From: Clostridiales bacterium
Lineage (GTDB): Bacteria; Bacillota; Clostridia; Christensenellales; Borkfalkiaceae
Direction: 5' to 3'
DNA: 64,000 nt
Assembly: GCA_015069425.1 (NCBI GenBank)
Contig: SVIP01000005.1
Coordinates: 62,001-126,000 of the forward strand
Below, piece by piece: positions 1 through 9,720 of the stretch (positions are counted from its first letter, which is position 1; each line of letters starts with the position of its first letter). The notes under the pieces are model-generated. The model was not told the origin of the DNA, did not search any database, and worked only from the letters and a program-made list of their open reading frames with translations. Position numbers and translations under genes: made by a program.

Positions 1-806
1 CCGCCACCGTGCGGACATTTTCCGCCATAGGTATCTACTATTATTTTTCTACCCGTAAGTCCAGAATCGCCATTAGGCCCACCTACTTCAAATCTACCAG
101 TAGGATTAATATAATATTTAGTATTTTCGTCAAGATACTCCTTAGGGAATACTCTGTCAATAACCTTTTCTTTTAAATCTTTTCTAAGTTTTTCTGTAGT
201 TACACTCTCGTTGTGCTGAGAGGAAAGAACAATCGCCTCAATCCTTAAAGGCTTGCCGTTTTTATCATACTCAACCGTAACTTGTCCTTTTCCGTCTGGA
301 CGAAGATAAGTGAGTTCCCCACTCTTTCTAACTTCTTCTAACTTTTCACACATCTTGTGCGATAGCATTATAGGAAGAGGCATATATTCTTCGGTTTCTT
401 TACACGCATAACCAAACATAATGCCTTGATCCCCTGCACCGATTTTATTGTAAACGTCACCCCCGTCCGCATCTTCTTGCGAACTGTCAACGCCCATTGC
501 TATATCGGGACTTTGCTTATTTAATTTGACAATAATTTCAGCAGTATCCGCAGAAAAGCCCGTATTTTCATCAGTATATCCAATTTCCCTAATAACTTCT
601 TTTGCAACTTCTTTAACGTCAACTTTTGCCGTTGTGGTTATTTCACCCATTATAAGCACTAAATTAGTAGTAGCACTACATTCACAGGCTACTCTTGCAC
701 AAGAATCTTGACTTAATATCGCATCAAGCACTGCATCTGAAATGTTGTCACAAACTTTGTCGGGGTGTCCCGCCGTTACACTTTCACTCGTAAAAAATTT
801 TTTCAT
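1..806 (-). CDS. metK: S-adenosylmethionine synthetase, C-terminus truncated by window edge
   Basis: Reverse-strand translation from 806: [31 protein letters not shown]...[12 protein letters not shown]...[26 protein letters not shown], the classic MetK motifs; not in the ORF track because it runs off the edge. Confidence 0.97.
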   Translation of the reverse strand, partial: MKKFFTSESVTAGHPDKVCDNISDAVLDAILSQDSCARVACECSATTNLVLIMGEITTTAKVDVKEVAKEVIREIGYTDENTGFSADTAEIIVKLNKQSPDIAMGVDSSQEDADGGDVYNKIGAGDQGIMFGYACKETEEYMPLPIMLSHKMCEKLEEVRKSGELTYLRPDGKGQVTVEYDKNGKPLRIEAIVLSSQHNESVTTEKLRKDLKEKVIDRVFPKEYLDENTKYYINPTGRFEVGGPNGDSGLTGRKIIVDTYGGKCPHGG

Positions 807-1124
807 ATTTAACCTTTGTATTTAAGTATAAAAATCCACTATTTGATTATTATACAACAAATCTTTTGTGATGTCAATCTTCTTTTGCACGGCTTTTTAT
901 CTTTTATATGGTTAATTACTTTTTTTAGTAGGTTTTTTCATAATTCGACAAAAGGTTTTATCTATTAAATTTTTACTGTTAAAATTGCTTTTAATCAAAG
1001 AATTTTACTTGACTTGTTTGCTCTATTAAAAGTATAATTATTTAAGTTAAACTATATTTTAAATATAGTTTTAAGTTTTAAATCATATAATGCCTACAAT
1101 AAAAACTTTTAAGGAGTATAGATT

Positions 1125-2915
1125 ATGGATAACGTAAAGATCAACAAAGAAACCATTGGCTTTATACCCGCAGTTAAAACGTTGTCAAAATCAGTAAGAG
1201 AATATAAAAAGCCCTCTCTTTTAGCCCCTCTTTTCGTGGCTTTAGAAGTAGTTATGGAGTGTCTTATTCCTTTTATAATGACACTTTTACTTGATAAAAT
1301 TAAAACCATTTCTGAATCTGGAAACACCGAATTTTTAATACAAGTAATATTAAAATACGGTGGTGTTTTATTACTACTTGCTTTTGTTTCTCTTGCATGC
1401 GGTGTCGCAGCAGGTAAATATTGTGCAACCGCCTCTAGCGGTTTTGCAAAAAACCTCAGAAAAGATATGTTTAAACGAATACAAGGTTTTTCTTTTTCTA
1501 ATATTGATAAATTCTCTACTTCCAGTTTGGTTACCCGTTTAACTACAGACGTTACTAACGTAGAAATGAGTTATATGATGATTGTTAGAACGGCTATCCG
1601 TGCTCCGTTTATGCTAATATTTTCATTAATAATGTCTTTTGTAATAAACGCAAGAATGGCTCTTATTTTCCTATGTACTGTTCCCATACTTGCTATTGGT
1701 TTAACTATAATTACCAGTAAAGCAATGCCGTTATTCCAAAAAATCTTTCCTAAATACGACGCTCTAAACGAATCCGTTCAAGAAAACATACACGGCATGC
1801 GAGTTGTAAAGTCTTACGTTAGAGAGGACTTTGAAAAGGAAAAATTCCATAAAGCAAGCGACGAGGTTAAAAAGAACTTTATTAAAGCTGAAAAACTTGT
1901 TGCTATGAACGGTCCTTTAATGAACTTCTGTATTTACACAGGATTAATTTTGATATATATTATTGGCTCAATGCTCATCATTAATTATCAAGAAAAAGTC
2001 TTAAAACTTGCCGAACTACAAAGTTTTATGTCCTACTCTTTCCAGATGCTCATGAGTTTGATGATGCTTTCAATGATTATGGTTATGATTATAATAAGCA
2101 TTGCTTCTGCAAAGCGTATCGCTGAGGTAATTAATGAGGAGTCTTCAATAGTCTCTCCAGATAACGCCATAACTGAAATTAACGATGGCAGTATAGAGTT
2201 TAATAACGTTTGCTTTAAGTATTCAAAAACTGCAGAAAAATACGTACTCTCTGACATTAACTTAAAAATAAATAGCGGTGAAATTATCGGTATTTTAGGT
2301 GCAACAGGTTCAAGTAAAACTACTTTGGTAAACCTCATTCCCCGTCTTTATGACGCAGATGAAGGTGAAGTTAAAGTTGCTGGCATAAACGTTAAAGAAT
2401 ACGATTTAACTTCACTTAGAAACGCAGTTGCTGTTGTACTTCAAAAAAACCAACTTTTCTCAGGAACTCTTCGGGAAAATATGCAATGGGGCGATAAAAA
2501 CGCATCTGATGACGAAATTAGGCACGCACTCAGTCTTGCACAAATTGACAGTTTTGAACTAGACAAATACGTTGAACAAGGTGGCGCAAACTTCTCGGGC
2601 GGACAAAAACAACGTCTTTGTATTGCAAGAGCACTACTTAAAAAACCAAAAATTCTTATTCTTGACGACTCGACTAGTGCGGTTGACACTAAAACCGATG
2701 CTTTAATTAGAAAATCTTTCCGTGAATACATTCCAAAAACCACAAAGATTATAATAGCGCAAAGAGTTGCCTCTATTCAAGATGCCGACAAAATCGTCAT
2801 TATGGATAATGGTAAAATTACCGCTATCGGCACGCACGAAGATTTAGTACAAAACAACAAGATTTATCAAGAACTTTACTATTCTCAAAATAAGGCAGGT
2901 GATCAAAATGGCTAG
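1125..2915 (+). CDS. ABC transporter, fused permease/ATP-binding (multidrug/lipid exporter type)
   Basis: N-terminal TM region, Walker A-like GATGSSKTT, signature FSGGQKQR, Walker B ILILDDSTSAVD. Confidence 0.93.
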   Translation: MDNVKINKETIGFIPAVKTLSKSVREYKKPSLLAPLFVALEVVMECLIPFIMTLLLDKIKTISESGNTEFLIQVILKYGGVLLLLAFVSLACGVAAGKYCATASSGFAKNLRKDMFKRIQGFSFSNIDKFSTSSLVTRLTTDVTNVEMSYMMIVRTAIRAPFMLIFSLIMSFVINARMALIFLCTVPILAIGLTIITSKAMPLFQKIFPKYDALNESVQENIHGMRVVKSYVREDFEKEKFHKASDEVKKNFIKAEKLVAMNGPLMNFCIYTGLILIYIIGSMLIINYQEKVLKLAELQSFMSYSFQMLMSLMMLSMIMVMIIISIASAKRIAEVINEESSIVSPDNAITEINDGSIEFNNVCFKYSKTAEKYVLSDINLKINSGEIIGILGATGSSKTTLVNLIPRLYDADEGEVKVAGINVKEYDLTSLRNAVAVVLQKNQLFSGTLRENMQWGDKNASDDEIRHALSLAQIDSFELDKYVEQGGANFSGGQKQRLCIARALLKKPKILILDDSTSAVDTKTDALIRKSFREYIPKTTKIIIAQRVASIQDADKIVIMDNGKITAIGTHEDLVQNNKIYQELYYSQNKAGDQNG

Positions 2916-4872
2916 AGGTATGGCTATGCCCCGTGGTAAAGGTGGTATGAAAGGCGGTCCTCGCCCTAAAGCAAAAAAAGGAACAATGAAAAGATTGCTT
3001 AAATTTTTATTCAAAACTAACGGTAAACTTTTAAGTATTGTTCTCGTCTGTCTTATAATTAGTGCAATTGTAAGCGTTTCTTCTTCAATCTTTTTAGAAA
3101 ATCTTATCGTCCAAATCGGAAGAGGTCTTAATTTAGGTCTTGACGCTGTTTGGAATAATTTACTTACGATTTTTATTTCTATGGGTTGCGTATATTTTGC
3201 AGGTATTTTATGTAGCTTCATTTACACAAGACTTATGGCGTATATAACTCAAAAATTCCTTCACGAAGTAAGAACGGATATTTTTAATAAAATGCAGTCG
3301 TTGCCTATTAAATTTTTCGACACGCATAAAACGGGCGACATAATGAGTACTTTCACCAACGACACAGACGCACTTCGCCAATTGGTTTCACAAAGTATCC
3401 CCCAACTTTTCTCAGTTTCTATTAGTATTGTAACTTTATTAATAATAATGTTCACGTCAAGTATTTGGCTTTCACTCCTTATTTTTGTCGGCGTTTTCGT
3501 TATGTTCTCTGTTACAAAAATGGTGGGCGGAAACAGTGCTAAATATTTTATACGTCAACAACAATCCCTCGCCCTAGAAGAGGGATATATTGAAGAAATC
3601 ATGCACGGACAAAAAGTTGTCAAGGCTTTCTGCCACGAAGACGAGACTATAAATGGTTTCAACGACAAAAACGAACAACTTTTCCACGACGCGGAAAAAG
3701 CGCACGCTTTTGCTAATATCTTAGGTCCAATAATGAATAACCTCGGTAATATTTTGTACGTTTTGATTGCTTTTGTCGGCGGACTTTTAGTTTTCTTCAA
3801 AATCCCTAATCTTACAGTCACCGGATTTCAACCGCTATATATAGACGGTCAACTAACTTTCCTTGCAACCATTATGGCTTTTTTACCTAGAAGTAAACAA
3901 TTTGCTGGAAACGTAAACCAAATTTCACAACAAATTAACTCTATAATTATGGGACTCGCTGGTGCATCTAGATTATTTGACCTTATGGATCAAGAACCAG
4001 AAACTGACGAAGGTTACGTCACTTTGGTTAGATGTAACATTGCTGACGACGGCACGATTACTGAAACTGAAGAACGCACTGGTCACTGGGCGTGGAAACA
4101 CCCACACAAGGCTGACGGCTCTATCACTTATACCGAACTTAAAGGCGATATTCAAATGTTTGACGTTGACTTTGGTTACGTCCCTGAAAAAATCGTTCTT
4201 CACAACGTTTCTCTCTATGCTCACCCTGGTCAAAAGATTGCTTTTGTTGGTGCAACTGGTGCGGGGAAAACTACCATAACTAACCTTATCAACCGCTTTT
4301 ACGATATTGCAGACGGTAAAATTCGTTACGACGGAATAAATATTAATAAAATAAAAAAGAGCGACCTTCGTCGTTCGCTCGGCATCGTTTTACAAGATAC
4401 CAACCTCTTTACTGGAACGGTTATGGAAAACATTCGTTACGGCAGACTTTCCGCAACCGATGAAGAGTGCATTGAGGCTGCAAAATTAGCCTATGCTGAC
4501 GATTTTATTTCTCGTCTCCCCAATGGCTATAACACTATGCTCACGGCAGATGGTGGCAACCTTTCTCAAGGTCAAAGACAGCTCCTTTCAATCGCTAGAG
4601 CAGCCGTCAAGGACGCTCCAGTTATGATTTTAGACGAGGCAACCTCCTCGATTGATACAAGAACAGAGTCCCTCGTTCAAAAAGGCACGGATAGACTTAT
4701 GCAAGGTAGAACGGTTTTCGTCATTGCACATAGACTTTCTACCGTACAAAATTCTGACGTTATAATGGTTTTAGATAACGGACACATAATTGAACGTGGT
4801 TCACACAAAGAATTAATTGAAAAACGCGGTAAATATTATCAATTATATACCGGAGCATTTGAATTAGAGTAA
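2908..4872 (+). CDS. ABC transporter, fused permease/ATP-binding; partner of the preceding gene
   Basis: Walker A GATGAGKTT, LSQGQRQ, VMILDEATSSID; ATG at 2908 preferred over GTG 2899 (AGGTGAT upstream); overlaps the upstream stop. Confidence 0.93.
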   Translation: MARGMAMPRGKGGMKGGPRPKAKKGTMKRLLKFLFKTNGKLLSIVLVCLIISAIVSVSSSIFLENLIVQIGRGLNLGLDAVWNNLLTIFISMGCVYFAGILCSFIYTRLMAYITQKFLHEVRTDIFNKMQSLPIKFFDTHKTGDIMSTFTNDTDALRQLVSQSIPQLFSVSISIVTLLIIMFTSSIWLSLLIFVGVFVMFSVTKMVGGNSAKYFIRQQQSLALEEGYIEEIMHGQKVVKAFCHEDETINGFNDKNEQLFHDAEKAHAFANILGPIMNNLGNILYVLIAFVGGLLVFFKIPNLTVTGFQPLYIDGQLTFLATIMAFLPRSKQFAGNVNQISQQINSIIMGLAGASRLFDLMDQEPETDEGYVTLVRCNIADDGTITETEERTGHWAWKHPHKADGSITYTELKGDIQMFDVDFGYVPEKIVLHNVSLYAHPGQKIAFVGATGAGKTTITNLINRFYDIADGKIRYDGININKIKKSDLRRSLGIVLQDTNLFTGTVMENIRYGRLSATDEECIEAAKLAYADDFISRLPNGYNTMLTADGGNLSQGQRQLLSIARAAVKDAPVMILDEATSSIDTRTESLVQKGTDRLMQGRTVFVIAHRLSTVQNSDVIMVLDNGHIIERGSHKELIEKRGKYYQLYTGAFELE

Positions 4873-4873
4873 T

Positions 4874-5731
4874 ATGAACTGTTTATTATGCCCAAACCAA
4901 TGTAATATTGATAAAAGCACTACTGTGGGAGCGTGTGGAACTAACGGAAAGATTCGCATCGCAAAATACTACCTTCATACAGGCGAAGAGCCTGTTATTA
5001 GTGGAAAAAACGGTTCTGGCACGGTATTTTTTTGCGGTTGTTCTCTTAAGTGTGTGTTTTGTCAAAACTATGAACTTTCAAGAAATTTACGTGGAAAGGA
5101 TATTTCTGTAAATGAATTAGCAGAAATTTTCAAAAAACTCGAAAGCGATGGAGCACACAACATAAACTTGGTCACCCCTACTCATTATGCAGACAAGATA
5201 ATTGATGCGCTTAATATTTATAGACCTAAAATCCCGATAGTTTACAATACTCACGGTTACGAAAACCTATCAATGCTTGAAGTTATAAATGAATACGTGG
5301 ACGTGTATTTGCCCGATATGAAATACTTTTCGCCAACACTTTCAAAGCGATATACGGGAAAGGAAAATTATTTTGAAAAAGCAAGTAAAGCAGTTGAATT
5401 TATGATTAATTCAAAGCCATATACTTTAGACGAAAATGGCATGTTAAAAAGCGGAGTTATAGTACGCCACCTAGTTCTACCACAATGCACTTCAGATAGC
5501 AAAAAAATATTAGATTGGTTTAATAATTTTAAAGATAAGGCGTATATAAACATAATGAGCCAATACACACCGTTTGGAAATATTGACGCATTCCCCGAAC
5601 TAAAACGGAAAACCACTAAGCGAGAATACGACACAGTAATAAACTACGCACTCTCTTTGGACATTAAAAATGCCTATTATCAAGATTTTTTAAGTGCAAA
5701 CGAAAAGTACATACCCTCTTGGGATTATTAA
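4874..5731 (+). CDS. Radical SAM protein, PflA/PflX-like (COG1313-type)
   Basis: CPNQCN...GACG N-terminal cysteines and radical SAM motif CGCSLKCVFCQN. Confidence 0.8.
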   Translation: MNCLLCPNQCNIDKSTTVGACGTNGKIRIAKYYLHTGEEPVISGKNGSGTVFFCGCSLKCVFCQNYELSRNLRGKDISVNELAEIFKKLESDGAHNINLVTPTHYADKIIDALNIYRPKIPIVYNTHGYENLSMLEVINEYVDVYLPDMKYFSPTLSKRYTGKENYFEKASKAVEFMINSKPYTLDENGMLKSGVIVRHLVLPQCTSDSKKILDWFNNFKDKAYINIMSQYTPFGNIDAFPELKRKTTKREYDTVINYALSLDIKNAYYQDFLSANEKYIPSWDY

Positions 5732-5760
5732 AAAAACACGATAGCAATATCGTGTTTTTA
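5731..5760. terminator. Bidirectional intrinsic terminator between convergent genes
   Basis: AAAAAACACGATA-GCAA-TATCGTGTTTTTA. Confidence 0.85.
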
Positions 5761-5772
5761 ATTTTTATTGAT

Positions 5773-6546
5773 TTAAGGTAAAATGTCACCAACGCTCTCT
5801 AGAACGTATTTGGGTTGATATGCGTAATTTATCAAATCTTGTTTTTCGGTAACGCCTGTTAAAACTAAAACAGTGTCGAGTTCGCTTTCTATTCCAGCTA
5901 AAATGTCCGTATCCATTCTATCGCCTATTATAACAGCATCTATTCTATGACAATCGAGTTTTTTTAGTGCGTGGCGCATCATTAAGGGATTAGGTTTACC
6001 GATAAAATATGCCGTTCTTCCAGTCGTCATTTCAATAGAAGATATTAACGCACGACAAGCGGGAATAATTCCGCTTTCAACCTTTGCGGTTAAATCACTG
6101 TTTGTACCTATTAGTTTCGCCCCATTAAATACAAGCTTTACCGCTTTTTCTATTTTTTCATAGTTAAGCGAACGGGTTTCGCCAAAAACAACGTAATCGG
6201 GATTTATATCGTTCATTGTAAATCCAGCATCGTATAACGCTTGAGTAAGCCCTGGTTCACCAATCACATAAACTGAGCCGTTGGGACACTGGCTTTTCAA
6301 ATAAGATGCAGTCGCTAATGCGCTTGTATAAAAATGTTCTTCCCCTACGTTTAGCCCCATTCTTGCTAGTTTTTGCGCAAGTTCTTTCGGAGAGCGTTCT
6401 GAACTATTAGTTAAGAATAAGTAATTTTTACCACTACTTTCTAACCACTCAACAAACTCTTTTACCTTTGGTATAAGTCTATTTCCGTGATAAATAACAC
6501 CATCCATATCGCATATAAAACATTTTTTATTTCTTAAATTTTCCAT
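5773..6546 (-). CDS. HAD-IIA family hydrolase (NagD/PGP-like)
   Basis: DMDGVIYHGN, LTNSSERSP, IGKPNPLM, GDRMDTDILAG motifs. Confidence 0.9.
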   Translation of the reverse strand: MENLRNKKCFICDMDGVIYHGNRLIPKVKEFVEWLESSGKNYLFLTNSSERSPKELAQKLARMGLNVGEEHFYTSALATASYLKSQCPNGSVYVIGEPGLTQALYDAGFTMNDINPDYVVFGETRSLNYEKIEKAVKLVFNGAKLIGTNSDLTAKVESGIIPACRALISSIEMTTGRTAYFIGKPNPLMMRHALKKLDCHRIDAVIIGDRMDTDILAGIESELDTVLVLTGVTEKQDLINYAYQPKYVLESVGDILP

Positions 6547-6555
6547 ATTATACCT

Positions 6556-8055
6556 TTAATTTGTGTCAAAATTTTCTATTTTAACAACTTTCCAACCTTT
6601 CTTTTGACCAAATCGCTTTGCGTTCTTTTTCTTTATAACAAAGATTTGTGGAAAATATTTATAAGCAACCAAGAAAAGCACAACAAGCACTATTAAAACA
6701 AGTATTAGTATAAGTGCTAAGTCCGATAACGTTATAAGTTTTACCTCGTTCCACATTTTATTTACGAGTTCAAGTTCTTGTGCACTAAAGTTATTCATTA
6801 CTGCACATCTTAATATTTCTTGCTCTGTCGGATATTGAGCGGAAAATTGTCTGCCAATTTCGTCAGTTCTAACCACGTACGCATCAGTCGTACACTCGGG
6901 ATCAAAGAAATATTTTAAATCTACCGTGTATTCGCCCTCATCATTGCCGTAACAGTCTAAAATATAATCAAATACAGACGTATCTTCTGTGCCAGCAATA
7001 CAGCTTGTGTAGCCTATATAATCCATATTTCTTACGGCAATCTCTGGTCTACTCATAAAGTCCATAAATTCAAGAGCGAGTTCTTCGTCAGCGTCTTTTG
7101 TTAAAACCCAACCGTCAAACCAAACGTTACTGCCCTCTTCTGGAACAACGTAACCTAGTTTTGAGTAGCCTTCGCCCTCGTTGCTCTCATAAATTGCATA
7201 AGCCGCATCACCACTCCAAGCAAAGTTAACGTCAATCTTACCAGTTAAAATATCGTTCTTTCCCGCATCAACTTCAAAACCATAAAGATTGCTCTTTAGT
7301 TCAATTAATGCATCACGAACTTCTCTTATTGACTTTTCGTCTACCCTATTAAACACTTCTGATATCTTTTCTTTATATTCCGCTTCTAAAATTTCACCTG
7401 AATTTAATTTATCTTTAAGAGATAAGAGTTCGTCCTTATACACAATACCGAGCGACATAATGTAACTATCTCTAATACTGTCTTTTATGGTAATTTTACC
7501 ACTGAACTTTTGGTCGTACAATTTACTCCAACTATTGAGGTCTTCTGCATTGTATTTATCCATATTATAAATTAAACCCATTGTGCCCCACATATAACCT
7601 ACGGCATAGGTTCTTTCTCCATCAGATAAACCTAAATCCTCAAACACACTCTTAATATACGGAGATGCATTTTGAGCATAATTTTCCGGCATATTAAATT
7701 GTTTAATTAATCCCTCGTCTTTCATTTTGAGTATCATATACTCGGACGGACAAACTATGTCGCAAGCCGTGGGATCTTTCTTTAGTTCGTTATACATTTC
7801 TTCGCAAGTTGCGAACGTATAATAATTAACCTTAATTCCAGTTTCCGTCTCAAAATCTTCAAGTACGCCCGTTTCTGTGTCGTCCTCAGCCTCTTCAATA
7901 TAGTCTTCCCAACTAAAAACAGTTATTTCTTTCTCTACCCCTTCCGCCTTTACTTTTACTGCCGAAACTGGGCTTGCCATAAAGCCAGAAATTATACTAA
8001 ACAATAAAGCAACCAAAACGAAAAGTCGTGTAATTTTATATATTCTCTCTGTCAT
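6556..8055 (-). CDS. potD: Polyamine-type ABC transporter substrate-binding protein (PotD-like) with C-terminal TM helix
   Basis: VFSWEDYIEE...FETETGIKVNYYTFATCEEMYNEL and DIVCPSEYMI; directly downstream of PotA/B/C-like genes; hydrophobic segment LALILILVLIVLVVLFLVAYKYF near the C-terminus. Confidence 0.85.
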   Translation of the reverse strand: MTERIYKITRLFVLVALLFSIISGFMASPVSAVKVKAEGVEKEITVFSWEDYIEEAEDDTETGVLEDFETETGIKVNYYTFATCEEMYNELKKDPTACDIVCPSEYMILKMKDEGLIKQFNMPENYAQNASPYIKSVFEDLGLSDGERTYAVGYMWGTMGLIYNMDKYNAEDLNSWSKLYDQKFSGKITIKDSIRDSYIMSLGIVYKDELLSLKDKLNSGEILEAEYKEKISEVFNRVDEKSIREVRDALIELKSNLYGFEVDAGKNDILTGKIDVNFAWSGDAAYAIYESNEGEGYSKLGYVVPEEGSNVWFDGWVLTKDADEELALEFMDFMSRPEIAVRNMDYIGYTSCIAGTEDTSVFDYILDCYGNDEGEYTVDLKYFFDPECTTDAYVVRTDEIGRQFSAQYPTEQEILRCAVMNNFSAQELELVNKMWNEVKLITLSDLALILILVLIVLVVLFLVAYKYFPQIFVIKKKNAKRFGQKKGWKVVKIENFDTN

Positions 8056-8056
8056 C

Positions 8057-8857
8057 TTACACCTTCCCGTTGTTTTTTACTTTTTTGTTTGAACGAACAT
8101 TCATTAAAACAACTGCTAAAACAGTTATTAAGAAAATTATTGTCGTCAATGCTCTATAAATTGGAACTTGTTCACTTGCTTTTTCTGTAGAAAGAGCAAT
8201 CGCTTTATATACAGCTGTAGAAATTGTGTCGTAATCTAATGGCGATAAGGTTGCTGTAATTATATAGTCATCAAGAGACAAAGTTATCGCAAGCATAAAC
8301 CCAGAAAAAACACCTGGTAGAATTTCTGGTAACACTACCTTAAAAAGCGCTTGAAAAGGCGTTGCGCCTAAGTCTAATGCCGCTTCGTAAAGATTTGAAT
8401 CCATTTGTTTCAACTTAGGGATAACAGACAAAACTACAAATGGAGCAGATAATACGATATGTCCTACGTATAACCCAAAAATTGAACGATGCGAAAGTCC
8501 TAAAATTATCATTAACATAACTAATGCACACGCAGTAACTACTTCTGAGTTTACGACTGGAATTTGTGATGCTGTCTTAACCGATTTGCCCAATTTACCT
8601 TTGCTATAATAGATGCCCACCGCACCCAACGTTCCAAGTATTGTCGCTATTATTGATGATACTACTGCTAGTGTAATAGTGTTAAACACAACGTCTTTGA
8701 TTTCACCAAGTTTTCTATACCAAATAAATGAAAATCTCTCCCAAACGCCGATTACCTTGCCTTGGTTAAAACTATACATTACAAGTATAAATATAGGTAT
8801 ATAAATAAACGCTAACACTAAAAAGACGTAGCCTCTGGTAAAAAACTTCTTTATCAT
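8057..8857 (-). CDS. potC: Polyamine-type ABC transporter permease (PotC-like)
   Basis: Permease signature EAALDLGATPFQALFKVVLPEILPGVFSG; operon context. Confidence 0.88.
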   Translation of the reverse strand: MIKKFFTRGYVFLVLAFIYIPIFILVMYSFNQGKVIGVWERFSFIWYRKLGEIKDVVFNTITLAVVSSIIATILGTLGAVGIYYSKGKLGKSVKTASQIPVVNSEVVTACALVMLMIILGLSHRSIFGLYVGHIVLSAPFVVLSVIPKLKQMDSNLYEAALDLGATPFQALFKVVLPEILPGVFSGFMLAITLSLDDYIITATLSPLDYDTISTAVYKAIALSTEKASEQVPIYRALTTIIFLITVLAVVLMNVRSNKKVKNNGKV

Positions 8858-9720
8858 ATATTAGTTCCCCTCCCAGTGCTTTCTTTTTTAAATCCTCCCG
8901 TTGCAAGCATTGTGCCAAAGAGAATTACTAACATTATCAATGAAATAGTTGCTCCGCCGTTAACGTTTGTCATTGCACCGTTTTCGCCCAAGAAACACCA
9001 CGCGATAAGTTTACCAATTACTGTAAAGCCTGTGCTTCCACTAAAAGTGTCCGTTATTACGTAACAACTCATTACTGGCAAAAACACCATCATTGCACCG
9101 CTTATTATCCCTGAAAACGAAAGCGGTAACGTTACACTTGTAAATACCTTAACTTTACCTGCACCTAAATCAAACGCCGCTTCTTCTAGGCTTCTGTCCG
9201 TCTTAATTAACGTTGAATATAACGGTAAAATCATGAAAGGCAAATAGTCGTACGTTAAACCGATTATATTCGCAAAAGAGCCTAATGGTAATTGCACCAA
9301 ACTTAAAAATTCTTTCATTGCCATTGCACGAAGAACAAAGTTTATCCACATTGGCATTATAAATAAAAGTAAGAGCACAAACGCCGTTTTTTGGTTCATT
9401 CTAGAGAGTATATATGCGACTGGATAGGATATCAATAAGCATATAAGTGTCACTAGCATTGCCACAAGTACGCTTATCACTAGCGTACTTATCTTTGTCA
9501 TATCAGTAAAAAAATCTAAAAAATTAATAAAAGTGAATGTTCCAGTCGAATCTGTAAAAGCATAGTAGACTACAAGCAACAATGGAAAAACCACGAACAT
9601 TGCCAAAAACAGACCGTATGGTATGCACAATTGTTTTCTAGAAAATGTAAAACCTCTTTTTACTGACTTTTTATCGTCAATAAAATCAGTTCTACTTATC
9701 TGTTTTCTTTGTTCAGTCAT
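8854..9720 (-). CDS. potB: Polyamine-type ABC transporter permease (PotB-like)
   Basis: EEAAFDLGAGKVKVFTSVTLPLSFSGIISG; operon context. Confidence 0.88.
   Translation of the reverse strand: MTEQRKQISRTDFIDDKKSVKRGFTFSRKQLCIPYGLFLAMFVVFPLLLVVYYAFTDSTGTFTFINFLDFFTDMTKISTLVISVLVAMLVTLICLLISYPVAYILSRMNQKTAFVLLLLFIMPMWINFVLRAMAMKEFLSLVQLPLGSFANIIGLTYDYLPFMILPLYSTLIKTDRSLEEAAFDLGAGKVKVFTSVTLPLSFSGIISGAMMVFLPVMSCYVITDTFSGSTGFTVIGKLIAWCFLGENGAMTNVNGGATISLIMLVILFGTMLATGGFKKESTGRGTNI

Noticed and set aside
807-1124. SAM riboswitch upstream of metK
   Set aside because: No recognisable S-box/SAM core sequence; AT-rich divergent promoter region only.
2033-2743. Minus-strand ORFs of about 100 aa antisense to the first ABC exporter
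   Set aside because: Antisense shadows within a clear ABC transporter CDS.
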